Assembly (NCBI GenBank): GCA_017979445.1
Contig: CM030719.1
Span: 21,111,292-21,175,291, forward strand
Reading direction: 5' to 3'
DNA: 64,000 nucleotides
DNA from: Akebia trifoliata
Taxonomy: Eukaryota > Streptophyta > Magnoliopsida > Ranunculales > Lardizabalaceae
Position 1 is the stretch's first letter; each line of letters opens with the position of its first letter. The notes under the pieces are model-generated. The model saw only the letters and a list, made by a program, of their open reading frames with translations. It did no database searches and was not told the origin of the DNA. The position numbers and the translations under genes are program-made. Below, in pieces: positions 46,825 to 57,600 of the stretch.

Positions 46825-46952
46825 CAGGTGACAACTAACTTAGTTGGTAAAGTCTTTGGGTGATGTTATCAGAGACTTGGTTTCAAATCTTGCCAATATT
46901 GAGTTACTGAACTTGCTAAAAACATGCTTACCTATTAAAAAAAAAAAAAAAA
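46825..46952 (+). mobile_element. SINE, 128 bp, with poly(A) tail and target duplication
   Basis: Flanked by CACTTTGATAAG (46813-46824) and CACCTTGATAAG (46953-46964), 11 of 12 identical. It has an A-box-like TAACTTAGTTGG, a B-box-like GGTTTCAAATC and a terminal A16 tract, the hallmarks of a tRNA-derived SINE. Strand is set by the tail. Confidence 0.85.
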
Positions 46953-46964
46953 CACCTTGATAAG

Positions 46965-48379
46965 ATAAAGATATAGACACATCTATTACATTCCAAAAAA
47001 CTAATAACATCAAAGTCGAACCATTTGATATGGACTTCTGAGTTGTGTGTTGTAAAAAAAATTGATGTGGCAATAGAATTGAAAAACAAAAGTTGGTGCA
47101 CCAATATAATATCTCAAGAACAAAATTATACCAAGATGATCAATTAATCTCATGTGCGGGGTCTACAGCATGTTATAACTGTCTAACCACCACCTTATGA
47201 GCCAGTACGTGCCTAATACAAAAACTAAAACAAAAATAATTCTTCATAAGTTCAAGTGTTGATTAAATTTTATATGCCAAACAACAATTAACATCAATAC
47301 TTGCTCACGAAAATAAGAGAGTTACTATTGCCACACCATCTGTGTGAAATTCTTTAGTGATTTACATAGGCATTGGTGTGGCAATAGCAGCTCTAAAAAT
47401 TTCATAAATTACTTGTATTTGGGAATAATCACAAAATTCTGCCATTATTTCTCCAAAAATTCATAAAATTCTCCCAATGAGGGACTAACCAATTAATTCA
47501 GTGAAGAGATGAATTAATCAGTGATTCATCGATTGATCGAGAAATACGATATAAAAAACAGCCCTTCAACCTAAAATTTTCTTCAAACATTTAAATCTAA
47601 AAAAAAGATAGGATTTTTTTTTAGGGGTTGACAAATATGGATTTTGATAAGAAATAAAGAAAAACATCATTTTATATTTTCTATTTTTTTTTACGAGGTT
47701 TTTACAAATTTATCTAAATTGAAACCCCCACCTAATAATTACTGAATTCGAACTTTGTTACTAGGGGTGGGGTGGGGTTGGGGGGTACGTATGGTTTTAA
47801 ATCTTGGTTGGATGTCTCATCTAAGCTGAGTCATCTTGATTGACAACGACACAACATATTTTTGCCTTTAAAAATCCCCCCCAAAAAAAAAAAAAAATCT
47901 ACAACAATATTTTTCATGGTTTCAACATTGAGTATTGATCACCATTTATATATTTATTAAAATAAATATTTTAATAGATTTTAGAAATATTTTAATAGAT
48001 TTTAGAAGATTTGTAAATTACAAGCACCCTCAAAACCAACAATTATTTTCCTCAAAACCAACAATTATTTTCCTACCAAATCTCATGGATTTTTTTTCCT
48101 ATTGTATTTAGTAAGAAAAAGCCTTCAATTGCAGTAACAATGAACTTGGTTCACAATGAAATGGGTCCTTCAATGTTTTTTTCTCCCTTAGTACCTACTT
48201 TATCATTCTCATAACCAATCCTTTTGGAGATAAAACTAATGCTTAGTTGTCACCATTGTTTCTATCTAGTAAAAAAAAACATGAAAATTTTCACTCCTTT
48301 AACATTAACCAATAAAGCTATAAAACAACAGTACCACGTGTACAATGGAAATGGATTTTTGCTTAAGAGCCCGATAAGC
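46965..48379. other. Intergenic with one short MITE, no gene seen
   Basis: Stop-rich AT-rich DNA. It holds a family B MITE (47317-47394), a GGGGTGGGGTTGGGG-like run near 47765 and several poly(A) tracts. No coding signature is visible. Confidence 0.5.
47317..47394. mobile_element. Family B MITE, very short copy
   Basis: Only 78 bp, GAGAGTTACTATTGCCACACC at the left and its inverted partner GGTGTGGCAATAGCAGCTCT at the right, with about 35 bp between. Confidence 0.65.
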
Positions 48380-49098
48380 CTTCTTAAGTTAGTAAGGATT
48401 TCACCCTTACTTACTAATGCTGTGTTTGGATTGAGAGAAATGGAGAGAAGAGAAAATAAATAAGTTTCTTTCTATTAAAATATTTTATAATTTCATCTTC
48501 ACCTGTAGATCTCTTTTAAAATATTTTAAAATTTCAAAGTTGTCCCATGTTCTCTCCTGTCAATCCAGACATGATGGAGAGAAATTAAGTTTCTCTTCTC
48601 TTCACTTCTCTCAATCCAAACATAGCCTAAGGGTCCTTGGGCTCACCTTGTGGCATCCAAAAATAGGATCAAATGCTTAAAGTTGTAGAGGATGAAATTT
48701 TATGAACTTTCAAATAATAATAATAATAATAATAATAATATAAAAAAATATTTTCCACCATAAAATATCAATTTTAAATTTAGGAGTTATGTGGAAGTTA
48801 GGTAGGCTTTCATTTTCAAACCTTGGATCAAGCTCAAAAGGAGTTGTTTTTTGATTTTTTTTTTATATCAATGTTTCGGGGTTGCAAAGAACAAAATTCT
48901 ATGAACTTTAAAAATAAAAAATCTAAAAGAGTATTTTTCACCATAGAATTTTAATTTTAAATTTGCGAGTTATGTGGAAGTTTGGTAGTCTTTTATTTTC
49001 AAAACCTTGGATCAAACTTAAAAGAGATTGTTTTTTGATTTGGATTGCTAATGTGGTAATCCAGTTATGCAAAACAACCCTTAGTAAGGCTTAAACAT
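48380..49098. repeat. Family C dispersed repeat copy, with nested MITE
   Basis: It carries the ordered blocks of the copies near 17000 and 18000: TTAGTAAGGATTTCACCCTTAC, GGGTCCTTGGGCTCACC, TTTTATGAACTTTCAAA, GGAGTTATGTGGAAG, AAACCTTGGATCAAG and GCTAATGTGGTAATCC. The middle block is duplicated (about 48690-48850 and 48880-49040). A Tourist-type MITE at 48418-48627 interrupts it. Confidence 0.72.
48418..48627. mobile_element. Tourist-like (PIF/Harbinger) MITE, 210 bp
   Basis: Ends TGCTGTGTTTGGATTGAGAG and (inverted) GGCTATGTTTGGATTGAGAG match at 18 of 20 positions, with TAA on both sides (48415-48417 and 48628-48630). The unoccupied paralogue at about 17012 reads CTTACTAGGGTCCTTG straight through, which confirms the insertion point. 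Confidence 0.88.
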
Positions 49099-50054
49099 GG
49101 GAATCTTGCTTATCTTGTCCCATATTTACAAAATCCTGAGCAAGATATCATGTTTGTCTAACGAGACAATGCGATAAATGAGTCACGTCTTATTTCCATC
49201 TCGCCCAGCAATGAGATCGAGATGACTCGCCTAAGTCATTTAGACATCGGACCAGTTTTAAAACCATGGTTGCATGTGCCCAAGGATTAATTGGGGTTTC
49301 TAAGAGGCCCATATACCTCTTTTTAACCAAAAAAAAAAAAAAAAAAAAATCCAAATTAAAAGAAAAAAAAATTGTATGATAAAATAATTGAAAAAATCAA
49401 TAATGATCAATTGATCTCCTATGTGGGGTCTACAAATGATATACCCATAGTGGGCCAGTGTATTATAACTGCCCAACTACCACTTAATGAGTTAGGGTGT
49501 GCGTATTGCGCACCCATGTACCCCTAGTAGGAAGAGTGAATTATATAAAGTAAATATTAAAGAGAGTTCCCACTTCCACCTGTCACATGGTCCATTTCCC
49601 TTTCTAGACAAAAATTCTGATTCTATTTGTTTTCTAACTTACCCCCTTTTCAAATAGGATATTAATTTTGTCTCCCCACATTAAAATCGGAGATGCCTTT
49701 ATTGATGGTTCGAAATTTACAAATTCTAATCGTAATTTTAAATATTTAAATGAAACACTGATTAATAAACTTGACTTTGGACAAAGTGGAATAAAAAAAC
49801 ATGATTTAAATATTTAGGATAAAAAGTTGTTTTCATGGCCTGCAACATGGATCATTCGATAACCAGATGACTCAAAGGTGTCAAGGTAATCTTAACTAAA
49901 ATTTAAAAAAATAATAAATACTTTGTAAGATAATTTTGAAAATACGAAAGTGATGAGATTTTTTTTGTTTGTAAAACTTTGGACATTAGCATTTCTTTCA
50001 TAGACTGTAAGTATGGGATTAGACTTTATTATTGTTGTCGTATTGAGAAATAGG
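49099..50054. other. Intergenic, no gene seen
   Basis: AT-rich sequence with no coding, RNA or element signature that I can support beyond a poly(A) tract near 49330. Confidence 0.5.
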
Positions 50055-50067
50055 AATCATTACTGTA

Positions 50068-50298
50068 GGTTTTTTTTTTTGACATCGTGGGTATCCTCAC
50101 CCTTCGGGTGGGATGATCCCATGGTCACACGCACTGTTCCCTCGAAAAGTCCTATGTGCAACAGGTTGAGTCAAGGGTCAACCATACCTTGATGGGTGGC
50201 CCCGAGAAATTCATAGTTTCGTGGGTTTCAAACACTTTACTGACTCTTCCTAAGAAGCTCATCAAGGCTCGGCTTGCCACTAGGCCAACCGAAGGGGT
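50068..50298 (-). mobile_element. SINE, 231 bp, minus strand, with target duplication
   Basis: Flanking repeats AATCATTACTGTA (50055-50067) and AATCATTATTGTA (50299-50311) match at 12 of 13 positions. Read on the minus strand it starts with a tRNA-like head containing an A-box-like TTGGCCTAGTGGCAAG, then a B-box-like GGTTTGAAACCC, and ends in a poly(A) tail (T-run at 50070-50080 on the plus strand). Confidence 0.87.
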
Positions 50299-50574
50299 TA
50301 ATCATTATTGTAACTTGTAAGGACGATTTCTTTCTTAATTATTATGAAAGTTGTTAATCTAAAATTATATCCTAAATCTTGTTGAGTTGACTCAAAATCT
50401 CTTGAATTAGTTCAAATCGGTTGAATTTTGAGTTGAGGCCATACTTACTAAATTTCCCTTGAATCATTTCATTGAGTCAACTCATAATTTTATCAAGTTG
50501 GATTAATAGCTCAACTGTGTTATGTGTTACATTTAACATATCTAGACGTGTAAAATTAAAATAAGAGTCGTGCT

Positions 50575-50739
50575 GGAGTGACTTCAAGATTGTACCTCAT
50601 ATCAATGTCTTGACGTGAGAGTGTGTAGGAATTATGGATGCTTTTTTTGACTCATATCTCGATGAAAAACATCAATGATTCCTGCACACTCTCACGTCAG
50701 GATGTGCGATATGAGATACAATCTTTGAGGTCACTTCAC
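50575..50739. repeat. Foldback, arms of about 60 bp
   Basis: The left arm 50575-50633 contains TTGACGTGAGAGTGTGTAGG. The right arm 50679-50739 holds the inverted match CCTGCACACTCTCACGTCAGG and further matching blocks (AGATTGTA.CTCATATC). The loop is about 45 bp. Confidence 0.8.
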
Positions 50740-50839
50740 CATTATTCTAAAATTTTCAAAATATTAAACATATGTGGGCATCTCACACTTACATCGAGTG
50801 TCCGAAATATCCAAGGGTATTAACCATAGTTTTTCAAAA

Positions 50840-50962
50840 GAGAGTCTCTATTGACAAAACCAACTTTTGCTAACAGCACACCAATTCATATTAAATCATG
50901 AAAGAATTGGCACACATCTTGGTGTGCTCTTTGAAAAAGTTGGTGTGGCAATAGAATCTTTA
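50840..50962. mobile_element. Family B MITE with perfect 9-bp target duplication
   Basis: The element runs from GAGAGTCTCTATTG to CAATAGAATCTTTA and is flanked by TTTTCAAAA on both sides (50831-50839 and 50963-50971). A 9-bp duplication is characteristic of MULE-type transposition, so this copy helps classify family B. Confidence 0.85.
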
Positions 50963-50971
50963 TTTTCAAAA

Positions 50972-52057
50972 TTATTAAAACACATATGAGATGCTAAATT
51001 AATGAGGGAGGTAATTCCAAAAACATGATTCATTTTCCAATAATAATTGGGAGATTTTGACAGGTACCGCTTAATAATAATTAGGTAATTAAGCTGATGG
51101 GATGCCCCTTGACCCATGTTTTGTCTCAGACATTGATAGAAAATGACTTAAGTGCCTTAACTTCAACCTCTAGTCTTTTTCTAGCTGTCCAAAAATATGT
51201 CCTCTCTATGACGTTAACTCTTCTTCAATAACTTACATAAAGCTCTTTATATTTTTATCCAAAACTCTAACCTTCTGCTTCTCTAAATATCCTTTTCTTA
51301 TGTTTGAAGGTTAAAATTAGAGAAAATCTCAAAATTGAAGACAAGGATAAAAGATTTTACCGTAAAATTTTGTCATTTTAAAAATTAAAACTGTTTTTAA
51401 TCTATCTAACATCCCTTCACTATGTTGTAGAAATAATTTTTTTCTATTTTGTTCTTGAGTTATAAAGGTCGAAGGAGATAAGATCTTTTTGTTTAATACG
51501 AGAATAAAATAATTTGGCTTCAACTGCATATAACATAGAAATGATTGTACCCCATGATTTGAAAAATCTCACTTACGCTATTAGTTTGATTATACTGTAC
51601 TTCTTCTTTCCGTCGAGATAATGAGGGATAGACAGAGAAGTGCAACTAGTAGGAATTATAAAGAAATTAGAAAAATATATACTTTTTTTCCTTAGGGTTG
51701 GGTGTAAAATACGACTTGTCATCTCCAAATAGTTGCTCCCAAATTTTTACCTAAAGGGTTGAAGATGACAAGCTTTGTAGAGAAAATCAAGAGGTTCCCA
51801 TGAAAACGTCTAATATGAGGGCATTTAAGTCTCTTCAATTAATCTTTAAGAGAAGAGATTAAATTACTTCTTAAATTACTTATCACACCCTAATTAAAGA
51901 TTAAGACACACCATTCAACACTACAAAAGCTTGGTTCAAGTTATTACCGCACCCCTTATTGACCATTTTAACACTTTCTAACAATTTCAAAAGCTTGTTT
52001 AAAATTATGATTAAACTCATGTAAAACACTAAATCTAATACATAGACATCTAAACAA
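50972..52057. other. Intergenic, no gene seen
   Basis: Short stop-rich frames only. The end (about 51890-52050) resembles internal family B sequence seen at 60560-60720 (CACACC.AATTCAAGATT, ATTATGATTA.ACTCAT), so an older, larger family B element may lie here. Confidence 0.5.
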
Positions 52058-52174
52058 AGAGAGACAGTTTCTATTGGCAAACATAACTTTTACTTATTCT
52101 CAATTATTGATTTTATTTATTTATTTTTAATTGAAGTAAAATAAGTAAAAGTTGGGGTGCCAACAACATCTCTC
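52058..52174. mobile_element. Family B MITE
   Basis: Left end AGAGAGACAGTTTCTATTGG and inverted right end AGAGATGTTGTTGGCACCCC, both followed by the family's AACTTTTACTTATT. No clear target duplication. Confidence 0.7.
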
Positions 52175-53074
52175 TTATTTTAGTATCACAAGGATATCTA
52201 ATATTGGACAAAATATAAAGAGGGGCATTTCTAAATCATATATGATAATTTGGAAAAATTACTTAAAAGGACCTTGGCAGAGGGATTTCTTTCTAATTAG
52301 TCTCTAAACTTTAGGACTTCTCTTAATAGTCCATTTAGTAAAATTTTTATTTCTAATCAGTCCTTAAATCCCACTCCACACATCTCTTACGATTGAAATG
52401 TCGAAATTGTCCTAATTATTTAAATTCATCATTTTCATCCTCAAAAATAGATTTTCGACATCCTAGTCGAGTTTCAGAGACTCCATTCCGATGAAAAAGA
52501 TTTGAAAACGAAGAAGTCATTTTCAAACATCTTGAAGATACATGTAAAAAAGTTAGGTCCCCCTCCCTCAATTATTTTATTTTATTTTTTGATGAAAATT
52601 GATTAAGGATGGTTCTTTTGGTTAGAAAAACTCAAAAAATAAAAATAAGTAGGTTTTACCAATGTCTAGCCCACCACTTTTTATTTTTGGATTCAATATT
52701 TTATTGTCGAGTTTGACATTTTAAAAAAATTGTTGAACTCAACAATAATTAAAATTGGAGAGATCGACAATAACTAAAAATTGGTGAGCTCGACACTGTA
52801 TAAAATTTTTTGAATCTTACTTTCATTCATCATTTTTTGTTATAAATTATTAAAAAAAAATACATTTAAATGTTCACAATTAGAAATATATCATTTACTT
52901 TCGTTATTCACAATAAAAAATCATAAAAAATAGTTGGACTCGTTGTTCATACGTAAGTATTTGAAGAAGATGAAAAAAAAAAAATAAAAAAAAAAAAATA
53001 ATAGTTGAGTATTTCAAAAACATCATGAGCTGAAGCGAGGTTGAGGGTCCATTAAGAATTGAAAATTTCACTAA

Positions 53075-53807
53075 GGGTATGTTTGATTGCACATGGAAAA
53101 TAGGATGGAAATCAATTTCCATGGAAAATGACATTTTTCAAGTGTTTGATTGCACATGGAAATGGAAATTCATTTTCCACCCCATTCAAAAAGTCCACTA
53201 AATCATGGATTTCACTTTCCCACCCATATGGGTGGGAAAATAAAATCCACTTATATTTTCCATCCTCAATTCTTCCCTACCACCACCACCACCACCACCA
53301 CCACCACCATTACACAAACCTCGTCGTCATCGTCATCGTCATCGTCACCATCGCTGTCGTCGTCGGTTCCATCTCCGATCACCTTCTCTCTCTCTTCTTT
53401 TTTTTCTTCTTCTCCTTCTTCTTCTCCATCCCTTACCTCCTCCACCACCACCACCACCACCACGTTCTCTCTCCCCTTCTTCCTTACTTGCCTCCGTCGC
53501 CACCATCGTCGCCACCGTCGCCGTCGCAGTCGCCGTCGTCGTCATCGCCGCCGCCACCATCGCCGTCATCGTCGCCACAACCTTCATCACCACATCCTCC
53601 CCCCTCCCTCTTCCTCGTCATCTTCTTCCTCTCCCCCTCCTCTCATCTTCTCCTCTTCTTATTTTTTTCTCATATTTTTTCATGATTTTATCCAAGTGAA
53701 ATCAAACAATGGAATTTGATTTTCCAACCCTACCTATTTTCTACAACTAATTTTCCATGGATTTCAAATTCCATGGAAAGTCACTTTCCATGCAATCAAA
53801 CATACCC
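53075..53807. mobile_element. Tourist-like (PIF/Harbinger) element, 733 bp
   Basis: Ends GGGTATGTTTGATTGCA are perfectly inverted over 17 bp, and TAA flanks both sides (53072-53074 and 53808-53810). The subterminal parts are rich in CATGGAAA motifs. The core (53280-53600) is a low-complexity CCA/CGT/TCT triplet region, which explains the long frames there. Confidence 0.88.
53280..53600. repeat. Triplet-rich low-complexity core
   Basis: Runs of CCA, CGT/CAT, TTC and CGC triplets follow each other. All frames remain open because of the composition, giving poly-His, poly-Ser or poly-Asp translations that should not be read as genes. Confidence 0.85.
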
Positions 53808-54329
53808 TAAATGGAATATCAAGCAACCACGCAAACTCAGGATTTAATTAGAAAAAAATCCCTCCACCAGGTCCTTTTAAGTAATTCTTCCTAATAATTT
53901 CCCCCCCTCTTGTTTCCCTTTTTCCAGTCAAGGTGAAAATGGTAGATGAGAGGTAACTATCTCTCTCCAAGTTGATGCATATCTTTCTTCCTTTGTTTAA
54001 TGTTCTGTTATCCTTTTATTCTTCTTTCTTTAATACACGCTTGGGGGGTTCCATCTGGTTTTGCTTTGTGGTTTGGTCCTATGGTGGGGTTTTGTTTCTT
54101 TCTTCTATTCCTTTCTTGATTCTGCAACTTTTCATTTCTTTTTATTATTATTTTTTTCTCACACACATGCATGTTCTTGGGTTTTGTCTGTTCTGGATTG
54201 GATCACAAGGATCTCTTGTTTTTTCTTCCTTTTTTTATTCTCAGATGTGAAAGATACAGATGTGGGTTTCCTGATTTCTCAAAAGCTTGACCTTTTTTGT
54301 GTTGTTTCAACAACAACAACAAGAAGAAG

Positions 54330-54646
54330 GTAATATTCCAGGAACTCTCTAGTTTCTGTTTCGGGGTTCCTCATATTTCTGTGTTTTCTGGACAAATTGT
54401 GAATTGGGTCTAATTCTTCTGGGAACTATATGTTTCTGTTAATAATTCTGAGTATTGGTTTTGATTTTATCTGCCAAATTTCATTCTGGGTATGATCCTA
54501 TTTGGGTTTGGGTGTTAATTTCTGACTTGGGTTTTGAGTTAATCCATTTCTTACGTTGATTTGGAAAGAAAATTCTGTTTTTAATTCTTTGGTTGGGTTC
54601 TTCTTGGATTATTGTGAATTGGGTACAATTATATCGATCTTTTCAG
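54330..54646 (+). other. 5'UTR intron of the ankyrin-repeat gene
   Basis: A GTAATATT donor after AAGAAGAAG and a CTTTTCAG acceptor 22 bp before the ATG delimit a 317-bp T-rich intron. A second upstream intron (GAG|GTAACT at about 53952 to TTCTCAG at about 54244) is possible. Leader introns often raise expression in plants. Confidence 0.6.
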
Positions 54647-54668
54647 ATCGATTTCAATCTCCTCAGAC

Positions 54669-57600
54669 ATGGTGGGCATCGATGTTTCAAAATACACCAA
54701 TAGCCCCGTCCACATGGCTGTAGTAACAAAGGATTACGCCGGTCTCAGGCAGATATTGGCTAGTCTCCCGAAACTCCGTGGTCCAGCTGAGATTCGCACC
54801 GAGGCTGTTTCGATTGCCGAGGAACAAAAGGCGGAGGCCATTTCTGCTATAATTGACCGTAGGGACGTCCCTAATAGGGAGACTCCTCTGCACTTAGCTG
54901 TCAAATTAGGCGACGAGACCTCCACCGAGATGTTAATGGCCTCAGGGTCGGACTGGAGCTTACAGAATGAACAAGGATGGAGTGCTCTCCAAGAAGCAAT
55001 TTGTAGCAGAGAAGAACGCATTGCCATGATAATCGTTCGGCATTATCAGCCGTTGGCTTGGGCTAAATGGTGTCGTAGGTTGCCTCGCTTGGTTGGGACT
55101 ATTAGGAGAATGAGAGATTTCTACATGGAGATCACATTTCACTTTGAGAGTTCGGTGATCCCTTTTATATCCCGGATTGCACCTTCGGATACGTACAAGA
55201 TTTGGAAGAGGGGGTCAAATTTGAGGGCAGATATGACTTTGGCTGGTTTTGACAGTTTGAGGATTCAGCGTTCGGATCAAACTATTCTGTTTTTAGGAGA
55301 CGGGTCTGAAGATGGGAGGGTCCCTCCGGGTTCACTCTGCATGATCTCACACAAGGATAAAGAAGTGATGAATGCTTTGGATGGTGCTGGGTCACCAGCC
55401 ACCGAGGCGGAGATTCAACAAGAAGTCGCCGCAATGTCGCAAACTAGTATTTTTAGGCCTGGGGTTGATGTGACGCAAGCAGTGCTCTTGCCGCAGTTAA
55501 CGTGGAGAAGGCAAGAGAAGACAGAGATGGTCGGTGCATGGAAGGCCAAGGTGTATGATATGCACAATGTGGTTGTGAGCGTGAAATCTAGGCGGGTTCC
55601 GGGAGCTATGACAGATGACGAGTTGTTCTCGTCTTGTAATGAGAACGACACTGAGAGTGAGGAGTACGATGACTGGTTGACGGAGGATGAAAAGAGGCAG
55701 TTGGAGGTTGCCCTTAAAATGGATTCTTCGGATTTGACAGCCGAGGATGGTGTTTCTGATGGGATTATTGCCCATCGGCATAGTTGTTATGAGCAAAGAG
55801 AAGTCCCTATCTTAGACATTGAGGCTAAGCAGGAGAAGAAAGGATGGTTTGGTGGCTGGAGAAAGAGGGATTCGAAACCTGAAGGGCAAAAGAAGATGGC
55901 TCCGCCAAGAAGTTCACTCTGTCTGGATGATAAGGTAAGTGATCTCCTCGGGGATTCTCCATCGAGGTTTCAAAGTAAACCGGGAAGGCATTCTGTTGAG
56001 GTTCCTATAAGGGAGATTCCTATAAGAAGTAGGAATGCGAGAAAGTCTTCTACTTCAAGTTCTGAGAACGGACATCGACGTAAGGAAGTTAACCATGAGA
56101 GCGAGTATAAGAAAGGTTTGAGACCTATTCTTTGGCTTTCTCCTAACTTCCCACTTCAAACTGAAGAACTTCTGCCTCTGCTTGACATTCTCGCTAATAA
56201 AGTCAAGGCAATCCGTCGGCTAAGAGAACTACTTACAACAAAGCTTCCCCCGGGAACTTTTCCTGTCAAGGTGTGTTTGAAATAACAAGAAGTTCTTAAG
56301 AGTAACTTTTTTTAATGCTTCCAATTGTTTTGATTTCTGCTGGTTGCATGATTTATATTCATTTTGTTATATGGATTTAAAAATAATTCCGACAGAATCT
56401 ATTAACAAATTACTTGTTCTAAACTAAAGCTTTGTTCTTTCAAATGATGAACATTGGTGACTGTCTTCACTTACTTCCTTGATGACCCACTAATCACCCT
56501 GTTTACCTACCGGGAAAAAAAAAACATTATTTAGGATATTTTTTACTCTAACCACTAAAATGTTTTCGCTTAGATAAAGACTAATGAGGTGTTGGTGGTT
56601 TTGTAGTTTTCAATTATTAACTAGTTCTCAAGTTTTTCTTATTTCATTATGGGCCAACTTTTAGGTCTTTCAAAGCTTTTGTTCTACTTCTTTTTGCATA
56701 TCATGTCTCTCTTAGAATGGATAGTTTGGATTCTCATTATTGAGGAGTTCTATAGTATGTGCATCATGTTAGTTGGAAATTAGTCATGTAAACAAAAAAA
56801 GAGGTTCGCCTATGGAAAAAAAAGAGAGCTTGTTAACAAGCAAAACTGTTTTACCTTATATGCAATGTTACCTAGACACGTGGCTCAGCTGCCAAGTGTC
56901 AAGGTGTCAGCAAGTGTGTCACACCAACTTTTGAAAATTTGAATACGTCCACAAGAAAACAATTGGATGAATACCATCCAATGCTATTTTAGAGACCGTG
57001 ATTACATGAGCACCTATTACTCTTTTAAAAATAATGAAAACATAATCCTAGAAGCGAAAGTGATAAGATATGCAAATTTAATATGTTAGATATGAAGCAT
57101 GTAGTAACGAAACAAAACCACAAGAAAATCTTTGAGAGCTGATTGGAAAACTTGACTGATGAAAAAATAAAGGTTGAAACTAGTATGTCAGCAACTAACT
57201 TAAACTAATACAAATAGTTTTGAAGGACCCAAGCATTTGTATTTATCAGTTGTGATACTTGACATGAAACTCTACACAGTTTTTCTTAAAAGATAATTCA
57301 TTTTACTTTGTCGAAATGAGACACAATGAGATCATATTATATGATGTTTTATCTTACGTGCTTTAAGTGTTGTGCCCTGTCAAGGAGTGTCCAAGTGCCA
57401 ACAATTGTCGGCATAGAAAAAGTTCAAAAACTAGAAGTGCCAAGGTAGTTTTGCTTATATGTTATTATATTATCCTATAAAAAGGAGAGCTTATCCATAC
57501 AGCAAGGAGAGTAGTACTTCATCCATAAAGAATTGCTTTGGGCACAAAACTTCTGTTGTTCTTGCATGTAGCCAGTTTGCAACCCAAAAGCTGATTCTTT

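Larger units (their letters stand above)
52253..53890. mobile_element. TIR-bearing element, 1.6 kb, superfamily uncertain
   Basis: Terminal inverted repeats of about 48 bp start GAAAAATTACTTAAAAGGAC on the left and GAAGAATTACTTAAAAGGAC on the right (inverted) and continue through GAGGGATTTCTTTCTAATTA. A shared ATAATTT sits just outside both ends (52245-52251 and 53894-53900), offset by a few bases on the right. A Tourist-like MITE (53075-53807) is nested inside. There is no transposase. Confidence 0.65.

Noticed and set aside
53128..53719. Long overlapping open frames on both strands (about 185-190 residues)
   Set aside because: They consist of poly-His, poly-Ser, poly-Pro or poly-Asp translations of triplet repeats in a Tourist element; composition, not coding.
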